Below are positions 53,526 through 61,085 of a DNA stretch of 64,000 bases, piece after piece. Made by a program: the position numbers and the translations under genes. The stretch spans positions 15,715 through 79,714 of the forward strand of contig JAZLJL010000092.1 of the NCBI GenBank assembly GCA_045617845.1. The letters run 5' to 3'. The notes beneath the pieces were generated by a model. That model searched no databases, was not told the DNA's origin, and saw nothing but the letters and a program-made list of their open reading frames with translations. Source of the stretch: UBA1181 sp045617845. GTDB lineage: Bacteria; Bacteroidota; Bacteroidia; Bacteroidales; Paludibacteraceae. How positions within the stretch are numbered: position 1 is the stretch's first letter; each line of letters begins with the position of its first letter.

Positions 53526-54938
53526 ATGGGACGGAAAAAGGAACTTCCATTGTTGGAGAACATAGAAATCACGGGAGTCGCCAATGAAGGCAAAGCGATC
53601 GCACGCGTCAACGACATGGTGGTTTTCACCCAATTCGTCGTGCCAGGCGACATAGTAGACCTTCAGGTCACAAGGAAGAAAAACAGTTACATGGAGGGTC
53701 GCGTGACACAAATACACAAGTACTCCGAAAGAAGAGCCGAAGCATTCTGCAGTCATTATGGCGTATGCGGAGGCTGCAAATGGCAAATTCTCCCTTACAA
53801 AGACCAATTGAAGGCAAAACAGGAACAAGTCTACAACAACCTGACCAGGATAGGCAAAGTCGCTTTGCCGGAGATGATGCCGATCATCGGTTCCGAAAAA
53901 ATCATCCGTTACCGTAACAAGTTGGAATTCACCTTCTCCAACAAGAAATTTCTCACCTACGAACAAGTGGCGGCAGGCGAGAAATTCGATAATATGGATG
54001 CCCTAGGCTTCCACATCCCTGGCATGTTCGACAAAGTGCTCGACATAGACAAATGCTTCCTGCAAGACGAGGTCTGCGACCAAATCAGGGACTGCATCAA
54101 AGACTACGCGCACGAGCACAACCTACCATTCTTCGACTTAAGGAACAAAGAAGGATTCCTCCGTACCATCGTAGTCAGGACCGCCAGCACAGGAGAAATC
54201 ATGCTCACCGTAGTTTTTTACCACGAGGACAAAGAATTAAGGGAAGGACTACTGAACCATTTGGTGGAAAGATTCCCGCAAATCACCTCCCTCATCTACG
54301 TCATCAACGGGAAGTGCAACGACACGATCACCGACCAGGAGACCATCGTTTTCAAGGGTCGCGACCACATCTTCGAGGAGATGGAAGGACTGAAATTCAA
54401 AATCGGCCCTAAATCCTTCTACCAGACCAACAGCAAGCAAGCCTACGAACTATACAAAGTGGCGAGGAACTTCGCCCAACTGACCGGAGACGAACTCGTA
54501 TACGACCTCTACACCGGCACGGGAACCATCGCATGCTTCGTCTCCAAGATGGCGAAGAAAGTGGTGGGAATCGAATACGTACCGGAGGCGATTGAAGATG
54601 CGAAAGTGAACGCACGGAACAACGGTATCGACAACACATTGTTCTTCGCGGGCGACATGAAAGATATCCTCACCAACGAATTCATCGCCGAACATGGACG
54701 TCCGGACGTCATCATCACCGACCCTCCGCGCGACGGCATGCATCCAGACGTGGTGGAGACCATTCTGAACGCCGAGCCGAAGAGAATCGTCTATGTGAGC
54801 TGCAATCCAGCCACACAAGCGAGAGACCTCAACCTATTGGATTGTAAATACCAAGTCACCGCAGTACAACCCGTGGACATGTTCCCACATACCCACCACG
54901 TAGAGAACGTTGTCGCCCTAGAATTAAGAACAGAATAA
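53526..54938 (+). CDS. rlmD: 23S rRNA (uracil-C5) methyltransferase RlmD/RumA
   Basis: It methylates U1939-type uridine in 23S rRNA using SAM. 470 residues: N-terminal TRAM domain (ENIEITGVANEGKAIARVNDM), Fe-S cluster Cys (C75, C81, C84 and C177 in DKCFLQ), SAM-binding VYDLYTGTGTIACF, the catalytic DPPRDGMHPDVV and the nucleophile Cys in YVSCNPATQARDL. Assignment to RlmD over TrmA rests on TRAM and Fe-S; RlmCD-type targets cannot be excluded. Confidence 0.92.
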   Translation: MGRKKELPLLENIEITGVANEGKAIARVNDMVVFTQFVVPGDIVDLQVTRKKNSYMEGRVTQIHKYSERRAEAFCSHYGVCGGCKWQILPYKDQLKAKQEQVYNNLTRIGKVALPEMMPIIGSEKIIRYRNKLEFTFSNKKFLTYEQVAAGEKFDNMDALGFHIPGMFDKVLDIDKCFLQDEVCDQIRDCIKDYAHEHNLPFFDLRNKEGFLRTIVVRTASTGEIMLTVVFYHEDKELREGLLNHLVERFPQITSLIYVINGKCNDTITDQETIVFKGRDHIFEEMEGLKFKIGPKSFYQTNSKQAYELYKVARNFAQLTGDELVYDLYTGTGTIACFVSKMAKKVVGIEYVPEAIEDAKVNARNNGIDNTLFFAGDMKDILTNEFIAEHGRPDVIITDPPRDGMHPDVVETILNAEPKRIVYVSCNPATQARDLNLLDCKYQVTAVQPVDMFPHTHHVENVVALELRTE

Positions 54939-54953
54939 AATGCAGCCATTCAC

Positions 54954-56150
54954 ATGCACGTTTATCCGATAACACTCATATTAATCATCCTGCTGGTACT
55001 GTTACCCGACATCTACCTATACAGGAGGTTTATGCGCAACAGAATCAATAAATCCACCGCGATTTTGCATTGGATCATCTCCGCATATTTCCTCATCACC
55101 TCCTGCGGCATCCTATTCAACATCAACCACGTGTTCTCTCCGACAACACATTTCAAGTTGACGATGTTCGTATGTATCCTAGGAATGGTCTACGCGACCA
55201 AGCTCACCTTCTGTACGTTCGACCTCCTATTTTTTATCACTAAGAAAAAATGGAGGAACATCCAATACGTGGGGTACGGAGCCGCGGCGATCGTGTTTTG
55301 CCTGGTGCTATACGCCATACATGTAGGACGGTTCCACTTCATCAAGACAGAAGAGACGGTGGAAATAGAGGACCTACCGGAATCATTTGACGGATACCGT
55401 ATCCTCCACTTCAGCGACATGCACCTGGGTAGTTTCGCCCATTCGCAAAAAAGATTGGAAAGAGTGTTCGACTCCATGGCGGTACAAAACCCTGACATCA
55501 TCGTATTCACAGGCGACATGGTTAACAACTTCGCCACCGAATGCAACGAATGGGGGTACATCTTCGACAAACTGAAGTGCAAAGACCAAAAGTTAGCCAT
55601 ACTAGGCAACCATGACTACGGAACCTACTATGACTGGGAAGACGACGATTTGCGGTCCATGAACGAGATGGCTATACGTCAAGAAATCAGGGACTTCGGA
55701 TTCAAGCTTCTGTTAAACGACCACTTTTTCGTCACCAGAGGGAACGACACAATCGCCTTCATTGGAGTGGAGAATTGGGGAGCATCCAAACATTTGGAAA
55801 ACAAAGCGGACCTCGGCAAAGCGATGAAGGGAACAGAACACATCAAAACGAGAATCTTGTTGTCGCACGACCCAACAACTTGGCCAAGAGGAGTAAGGGA
55901 TACGACAGATATCCAACTCACCCTCAGCGGACATACACACGGCGGACAAATAGGCATAGAATCAACCCTTTTAAACTTGAAAATATCTCCAGCCATGGTC
56001 ATGATTAGATTATGGGACGGGTTATACAAGGACGAAGGCAAATACATCTTCGTCTCAAGAGGAATGGGCTGTGTAGGTATTCCTGCCAGATTAGGGATTT
56101 CACCAAGGTTCACTGTAATCACATTAAAGAAGAAAAGGGCTGAACAATGA
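54954..56150 (+). CDS. Membrane-anchored metallophosphoesterase (YkuE/YaeI-like)
   Basis: 398 residues: about four N-terminal membrane helices (1-125), then a calcineurin-like phosphoesterase domain with HFSDMHLGS, FTGDMVNN, LGNHDYG, LLSHDP and the terminal GHTHGGQ. These are the dimetal-binding motifs, all intact. Related proteins act on UDP-sugars or lipids at the membrane; the substrate here is unknown. The stop overlaps the next gene's start by 4 bases (ATGA). Confidence 0.9.
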   Translation: MHVYPITLILIILLVLLPDIYLYRRFMRNRINKSTAILHWIISAYFLITSCGILFNINHVFSPTTHFKLTMFVCILGMVYATKLTFCTFDLLFFITKKKWRNIQYVGYGAAAIVFCLVLYAIHVGRFHFIKTEETVEIEDLPESFDGYRILHFSDMHLGSFAHSQKRLERVFDSMAVQNPDIIVFTGDMVNNFATECNEWGYIFDKLKCKDQKLAILGNHDYGTYYDWEDDDLRSMNEMAIRQEIRDFGFKLLLNDHFFVTRGNDTIAFIGVENWGASKHLENKADLGKAMKGTEHIKTRILLSHDPTTWPRGVRDTTDIQLTLSGHTHGGQIGIESTLLNLKISPAMVMIRLWDGLYKDEGKYIFVSRGMGCVGIPARLGISPRFTVITLKKKRAEQ

Positions 56151-56935
56151 GAGTACGTGAAATCACTTCAGAGATAGAGAAACGAGCGCCTCTCTCCTAC
56201 CAAGAGAGCTATGACAACTGTGGCATGCAAGTAGGCGATCCGGAACAGGAAGTGAAGGGCGTCCTAATCACTTTGGATGTCACAGAAGCAATCGTAGACG
56301 AAGCCATCCAAAAAGGATGCAACCTCATCGTCTCCCACCATCCGCTCATCTTCAAAGGACAGAAAAAAATATGCGGACGCACATACGTGGAACGTTGCGT
56401 CATCAAAGCGATAAAGCACGACATCGCCATCTACTCAAGCCATACATGCATGGACAAAGCCGTCAATGGAGTCAGCGCAAAAATGGCGGAGAAACTAGGA
56501 ATCACCATAGAACGCCCACTCGAAGTGGAAAGAATCGGCAATGAAGAAATCGGGCTAGGCGCGATCGGAGAATTAGCCCAAGAAGAAGATGCATTAGCGT
56601 TTCTACGACGCGTAAAGGAGACTTTCAAAGTAGGGAACATACGTCATACAGACATCCCCCAAGGGCAGAAGGCAAAGAGGATAGCTCTCTGTGGAGGCTC
56701 CGCATCAGAATTTCTCGACAACGCTATAGCGTCAAAAGCGGACGTCTACTTGACGGCAGACGTAAAATACCACCAATTTTTTGACGTGGAAGGACGCATT
56801 GTTCTAGCGGACATAGGACATTTTGAATCAGAACAATTCACAAAAGAGATATTTTATGAAATTATTTCAAAAATAAATCCTAAATTTGCAGTCTATATTT
56901 CAGAAACAAAAACAAATCCGATAAATTACTTATAA
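56147..56935 (+). CDS. Nif3-like dinuclear metal-centre protein (GTP cyclohydrolase I type 2 family)
   Basis: 262 residues of the widespread NIF3 family, a hexameric toroid with a two-metal site. Motifs: YDNCGMQVGD, LIVSHHPLIFKG (metal His pair), SSHTCMDKAVNGVS and the C-terminal LADIGHFESEQFTKE. Many relatives in Bacteroidota carry a PII-like insert making about 365 residues; it is absent here. Coupled to the metallophosphoesterase by ATGA overlap and followed after 3 bases by a zinc-ribbon coiled-coil protein, its usual partner in this phylum. Function unproven. Confidence 0.92.
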   Translation: MRVREITSEIEKRAPLSYQESYDNCGMQVGDPEQEVKGVLITLDVTEAIVDEAIQKGCNLIVSHHPLIFKGQKKICGRTYVERCVIKAIKHDIAIYSSHTCMDKAVNGVSAKMAEKLGITIERPLEVERIGNEEIGLGAIGELAQEEDALAFLRRVKETFKVGNIRHTDIPQGQKAKRIALCGGSASEFLDNAIASKADVYLTADVKYHQFFDVEGRIVLADIGHFESEQFTKEIFYEIISKINPKFAVYISETKTNPINYL

Positions 56936-56938
56936 AGT

Positions 56939-57700
56939 ATGTCAGAGAAAGATTCGAAAGAGATTACAGTAGAAGAGAAACTTAAGGCTCTCTACGACCT
57001 TCAATTAGTCAACACTGAAATTGACAAAATCAAGACATTGAGGGGTGATCTTCCGTTGGAAGTTCAGGACTTAGAGGACGAGATCGCAGGTTTGAACACG
57101 CGTGTCGCTAACTTGAGCGACGAAATCCGTCAAATCGACTCATCCATCACAGGAAGGAAGAGCGACATCGAGAATTCTAAATCCCTTATTGCGAAGTACA
57201 AAGAGCAACAGGACAATGTCCGCAACAACCGCGAATATGAGAATCTCGCTAAAGAGATTGAGTTCCAAGGCCTTGAAATAGAGTTGAGCGAGAAGAAAAT
57301 CAACGAAGCAATCAACATGTCCGCTAATAGGAAAGAGGAATTGGAGAAAGCAAAAACCCTCATCTCCGAAAGAAATGAAGACCTTGAATTGAAAAAGAAA
57401 GAACTCGACGACGTCATTTCAGAGACAAAACAAGAGGAAGAGAACTTGCGTGAGAAGGCAAAGGAAATCGAAAGCAACATTGACGAGAGATTACTTACCG
57501 CATTCAAGAGAATCAGAAAGAACGCAAGAAACGGATTGGCAGTTGTTCCTGTTGAGCGTGACGCTTGCGGAGGTTGCTTCAACAAGATTCCGCCTCAAAG
57601 GCAATTGGACATCCGTATCAGGAAAAAAATCATTGTCTGCGAATATTGCGGACGTATCCTAATCGATCCAGAATTGGCTTCAGAGGAGCAATCTAAATAA
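56939..57700 (+). CDS. C4-type zinc-ribbon coiled-coil protein
   Basis: 253 residues. A long charged coiled coil spans about 20-185. It is followed by a C-terminal C4 zinc ribbon (ACGGCFNKIPPQRQ, CEYCGRIL) of the zf-RING_7 type (PF02591-like), as in CdsZ/FlgZ-type zinc scaffolds. Adjacent to Nif3 as in most Bacteroidota; the pair may act together on metal or nucleotide homeostasis (inference). Confidence 0.9.
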   Translation: MSEKDSKEITVEEKLKALYDLQLVNTEIDKIKTLRGDLPLEVQDLEDEIAGLNTRVANLSDEIRQIDSSITGRKSDIENSKSLIAKYKEQQDNVRNNREYENLAKEIEFQGLEIELSEKKINEAINMSANRKEELEKAKTLISERNEDLELKKKELDDVISETKQEEENLREKAKEIESNIDERLLTAFKRIRKNARNGLAVVPVERDACGGCFNKIPPQRQLDIRIRKKIIVCEYCGRILIDPELASEEQSK

Positions 57701-57724
57701 TAATATTATTATTCCTATATAATT

Positions 57725-57753
57725 AAGAGCGTTTGACCATGTCAGACGCTCTT
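57725..57753 (+). terminator. Terminator after the zinc-ribbon gene
   Basis: 12-bp stem AAGAGCGTTTGA / TCAGACGCTCTT (one T-G wobble), 5-base loop, followed by a T-run. Confidence 0.92.
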
Positions 57754-57850
57754 TTTTTCTGTCATCACAAATAGGTGACAGAATATACATATAGGCCCGA
57801 GGACAAATTATGAAACAGCGAACTAGGCCCCCAAAGCTTACTCGAACAAA

Positions 57851-57885
57851 AGAAGCGGAATCCCGCTCATCGGGATTCCGCTTCT
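57851..57885 (-). terminator. Terminator after the 58-kb exported protein gene
   Basis: Perfect 15-bp stem AGAAGCGGAATCCCG / CGGGATTCCGCTTCT with a 5-base loop. On the minus strand it is followed by TTTGTTC. The longest stem in the window. Confidence 0.9.
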
Positions 57886-57911
57886 TATCTATAAACTCAA
57901 AATATTAGCCG

Positions 57912-59174
57912 TCATTTTTTCCGCACAGCCTCACCAGGCTTCTGCGTTTTAGCGCCATTTTTCTTGGGAGCCGTACCCTTTTGAGAGGAAGCTTTCAAGG
58001 CGGAAGCGGGACAAGAAAGGATAAGATTGTCCACTATGTAATCAGAGTTTTCCGATTGAAGGAAATACAAAGAGACCGACTTGGCGCCTGCAGGGACAGG
58101 CACTTCAGCCACCCTTTTCTCATAGACCATTGGCAATGTATCATTAAACAACTGCACGGAAGACTTAGCATTATCGAATTTAGCATAGACAGGAATCTTA
58201 GCTTTCACCCATGAACTGTCGTAGACATACGAAATCCTCGTAAGGAATTCGACTTGCATTTTGCCCGCATTCTTCGGCAAGGCGATGTCTTGGATAATGA
58301 TGGAATCCGTCGGCTGCATTTTGCGTTCTAATTTCGCATTGCGCACACTCAAACCATGCAACAACTCACTAATCAAATAAGAAGAACCGTCCGTACCAGT
58401 CCAATTGAAATCAAGTTCAGAAGTCATTTTCGACAAAAAGACAGGAGAACGTCTATCATTATATACGATATAATAAGACCAATAAGGAGATGACTTAGGA
58501 TTAATTCTCCCCACAGAAGAGTTTACACAAGCAGGCGAATAGAAATCACAGGAAAAGAAAGGTTGCATTTCCGAATCAGACTTCGCATAATACAGGTTCT
58601 TAATTTTCATCGTCGAACGACAATCCGCACTTGTGGCAGCGAACGAGAGGGTGACCATACCGATCGCATCATTCTTGCGTGCGTAAGAATAGTGTTCAGA
58701 ACGCACGTAATCGACAATTGTGTTTTTATTAAACTTTCCGTCAATTCTCACCGTAGACAAAGGTAAGCCATAACCATCCTCTTTATTTATAACCATCTTA
58801 TATGCGGAGACCTCGACTAATGGATCATCCTTCTTCACCGTAATCTCATGATAATAATTATCCATATGGTCAGCATCACACAACACATTTTCCTCAAGCT
58901 TATACTCCATCACCAAATACCTACCATTCAAATGTAGGGCCGGATTGGTGGCGGGAATCGAAAAAGAAACCGAATTCTGGTACATGCCCGTTTTAGAGAC
59001 GGAAAGGCAACTATCACTTTCCGTGAGCACCAAATTATACTCTCCTTGAGGATAAGTAATGCCTGATTGGACTTTCCCATCCTTTATGATATAATAGGGA
59101 TCTACCATGTTTGGATTAGCGCCGAACGCATGTCCCGCAATCGCCACCAACAATAATATCAAACTCTTTTTCAT
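57912..59174 (-). CDS. Exported protein of unknown function with basic C-terminal tail
   Basis: 420 residues. Signal peptide (ILLLVAIAGHAFGA, cleavage near residue 19). The body is predicted beta-rich, two or three jelly-roll-like sheets (SFSIPATNPALHLNGRYLVMEY, ISYVYDSSWVKAKIPVYAKFD), and ends with a long Lys/Pro/Gly tail (KGTAPKKNGAKTQKPGEAVRKK). No known motif. It is second in an operon after the DUF4380 gene (39 bases). The basic tail might contact the cell wall or LPS (inference). Confidence 0.65.
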   Translation of the reverse strand: MKKSLILLLVAIAGHAFGANPNMVDPYYIIKDGKVQSGITYPQGEYNLVLTESDSCLSVSKTGMYQNSVSFSIPATNPALHLNGRYLVMEYKLEENVLCDADHMDNYYHEITVKKDDPLVEVSAYKMVINKEDGYGLPLSTVRIDGKFNKNTIVDYVRSEHYSYARKNDAIGMVTLSFAATSADCRSTMKIKNLYYAKSDSEMQPFFSCDFYSPACVNSSVGRINPKSSPYWSYYIVYNDRRSPVFLSKMTSELDFNWTGTDGSSYLISELLHGLSVRNAKLERKMQPTDSIIIQDIALPKNAGKMQVEFLTRISYVYDSSWVKAKIPVYAKFDNAKSSVQLFNDTLPMVYEKRVAEVPVPAGAKSVSLYFLQSENSDYIVDNLILSCPASALKASSQKGTAPKKNGAKTQKPGEAVRKK

Positions 59175-59213
59175 GATTTTGGAAATATACTTATTTAGAA
59201 TGAAAGATTTATT

Positions 59214-60107
59214 TTAAATTGTAGAAAGGCTCCACTTAGACCATGTTGAGATGCTCTCATGGGGCATCAACTTCTTATATGGAGTATGATACTCCAACTC
59301 CAGCAAAGACTTGGACGCCTCCTTATGGACAAAATTATACAATTCAATCTCAGCCTGCTCCGGGTGGATCTGGGAAGGGTTATGATGTTCAAACCGCAAC
59401 GTAAGGCACTCGTCCCCGCAATAGGTCATGATTACCGGCTCAGACGCCTTAATATACGCCTTACCCGTACACTCCTCGAACTTCCCGTCGTTGTCAAACG
59501 GAGTGAAAGAGAAGAAGCCATTTTCCACCTTATAAGTAGGACGTCCCTGATAAGGATGGGAAGGCTCACCCAAAACGACATCTTCCTCGGAAGCGACAGG
59601 CACGAAGTTTGGGTTATGACCATTGACACGGGTAATCAGCCACAAATCCCAGGAGACGGGAGAAGTACGCATGTTCTCAGCGGAAACTTCAAAGAAGAGG
59701 GAACCGTCAGGATCTATCCGTACCTTCTTCGTCATTCTCACCCCACTAATCGGAGAGGTCTCTCCTACTATCGTCACCAATGAAGGAGTCTTCTCCACGA
59801 CCGAATAAGAACCGAAACTAATATACGGATCCGGAGGCCAGAACAAATCGGAATCATACTTCTCCGGGTTGAGCTTCTGTTGCTTCCACCATTGGCTCTG
59901 AGGTCCGACCCAAACTTCATGACCATTATAAGCCTTAAAATCCAACATGGTCGGAGAAGGGACCAAACGTTCAGCCTCCTCCCATAAAGCGGGGTCGCTC
60001 TCCAAGACATTAGGCTTTCCCACACGATGAAAAGAGACGATACGTCCTCCCACCTCTAACAAAACCAAAGCCTCGACATCCGCATTTTTTATTTTAATCA
60101 AAGTCAT
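59214..60107 (-). CDS. DUF4380-family protein (aldose-epimerase-like beta-sandwich)
   Basis: 297 residues without signal peptide. NADVEALVLLEVGGRIVSFHR at the N-terminus, FKAYNGHEVWVGPQSQWW, MRTSPVSWDLWLITR and LRFEHHNPSQIHPEQAEIELYNF give the galactose-mutarotase-like supersandwich pattern seen in DUF4380. The catalytic His/Glu of true mutarotases are not clearly conserved. It probably binds a carbohydrate. First gene of an operon with the exported protein at 57.9 kb. Confidence 0.78.
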   Translation of the reverse strand: MTLIKIKNADVEALVLLEVGGRIVSFHRVGKPNVLESDPALWEEAERLVPSPTMLDFKAYNGHEVWVGPQSQWWKQQKLNPEKYDSDLFWPPDPYISFGSYSVVEKTPSLVTIVGETSPISGVRMTKKVRIDPDGSLFFEVSAENMRTSPVSWDLWLITRVNGHNPNFVPVASEEDVVLGEPSHPYQGRPTYKVENGFFSFTPFDNDGKFEECTGKAYIKASEPVIMTYCGDECLTLRFEHHNPSQIHPEQAEIELYNFVHKEASKSLLELEYHTPYKKLMPHESISTWSKWSLSTI

Positions 60108-60173
60108 ATCCCTATATTTTGGCGATTACTCAAATAATAATTAGTCACTATCCTTCATCGTCATTATACAAAG

Positions 60174-60203
60174 CAAAAATAAAGATAATAAGGATTACCA
60201 CAA
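60174..60203 (-). promoter_or_regulatory. Promoter of the DUF4380/exported-protein operon
   Basis: Minus-strand TTG (60203-60201), 19-base spacer, TATTTTTG (60181-60174). Start near 60167, leader about 60 bases. Confidence 0.75.
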
Positions 60204-60308
60204 TAACATTCAATCAAAGAATAACATATCCATTTTAATAAAAGTTAAAGGAGAACCCTCCACTGACAATCCTTTTATAAGGCAATTGACTGCGTACACA
60301 ATGTTTTA

Positions 60309-60484
60309 AGAAGCTGTTTAAATTTTTTTATTGGAGATTTTTATGAGAGACTTTTTAGGATATTTTGCTTATTTCCGATAGGAGCAATGGGGTTGCACTG
60401 TGACTGAGGAAATGATTAAAATAGACAAAAAGTATCCATAAAAAGCCCAATAAGAAACTTTTTTGTAATTTTTAAACAGCTTCT
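60309..60484. mobile_element. MITE-like element with 14-bp terminal inverted repeats
   Basis: AGAAGCTGTTTAAA (60309-60322) is matched by its perfect inverse TTTAAACAGCTTCT (60471-60484), enclosing 148 bases with no gene. Ends of this type (GCTGTTTAAA) occur on Bacteroidota insertion sequences, as I recall, so this may be a non-autonomous derivative. A target-site duplication is not evident. Confidence 0.6.
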
Positions 60485-60914
60485 AAATATCAAAGTCCCA
60501 TTCTTTCCAAAAGTTTGTTGTGTGGACGCCAATGACGAGGTGTTTGTTTGTGATGTAATCCCAAAGAGTATGCTGGTCGTCGAAAAGAAGATTAATGATC
60601 TCAGTTGAAATATACTTGATAATTTTGTTTTTGTATACTCTGGCGTTCCTTTGAAATTAATAATTATAGAGAATTTTACATGAAAAAACACGAAAAACAA
60701 AAGATGGACTTTGTTTTTTCCCTCTCTCCTTGTTGTTTGCGTTCCCGTGAATTTGAACTTGATATTTGTCCAATATTATGCTAAGGAAAAATTCTAACTT
60801 GTTGGTTTGTAGGTTGTCCGATTTGATGAACGGATAGTTTTGTATTCTTGACTGAAGTTTTCCGAAACGGGAAACTTTTTGAATTGTTGAAAACTTTATT
60901 TTGTTGGTAATCAA
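60483..60914 (-). pseudogene. Possible degraded coding sequence ending at the MITE-like element
   Basis: On the minus strand one frame runs from 60914 to 60660, meets TAA (60659-60657), then continues open for 57 codons with normal-looking protein composition (FQRNARVYKNKIIKYISTEI, then LLFDDQHTLWDYITNKHLV) to a TAG partly made by the inverted repeat. I do not recognise the product. It may be a gene remnant disrupted by the element, or chance. Confidence 0.2.
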
Positions 60915-60975
60915 TGATATAAAATGTTAAATAGGGAAACTTGACGGGGTTGTTGATAACTATCTCTTGCTCTTT

Positions 60976-61006
60976 TTTGCTAATTCGGTAAAGTGCATTA
61001 ATATTG
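60976..61006 (+). promoter_or_regulatory. Promoter of nrdJ
   Basis: TTTG (60976-60979), 19-base spacer, TAATATTG (60999-61006; one mismatch). Start near 61014, leader about 70 bases. No cobalamin riboswitch box is seen. Confidence 0.65.
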
Positions 61007-61085
61007 CAAAGTGATAACTGTATGATGTATTTCCCCTTGTTGGGATTGTAGAAATAGAAATACCGGAAGGATTATTAATTAGGAA

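Larger units (their letters stand above)
60108..61085. other. One-kb region without an intact gene at a nucleotide-skew switch; candidate replication-origin region
   Basis: Left of about 60,300 the plus strand has A over T and C over G, whatever the gene orientation. Right of it T over A and G over C. The switch is sharp and coincides with the left end of the MITE-like element. The region is very A/T-rich. No exact DnaA box (TTATNCACA) is present; TGTTGATAA (60951-60959) and TGTTGAAAA (60886-60894) each differ from an inverted box by one base. Polarity fits an origin. Confidence 0.4.

Noticed and set aside
60640..61085. Cobalamin riboswitch upstream of the B12-dependent nrdJ
   Set aside because: Looked for the conserved B12 box (GCCACTG / GGGAA...GTGAAA-type core); not present on the plus strand.
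60108..61085. Perfect DnaA boxes in the skew-switch region
   Set aside because: No TTATNCACA or its inverse. Only two sites with a single mismatch, which can arise by chance in A/T-rich DNA.
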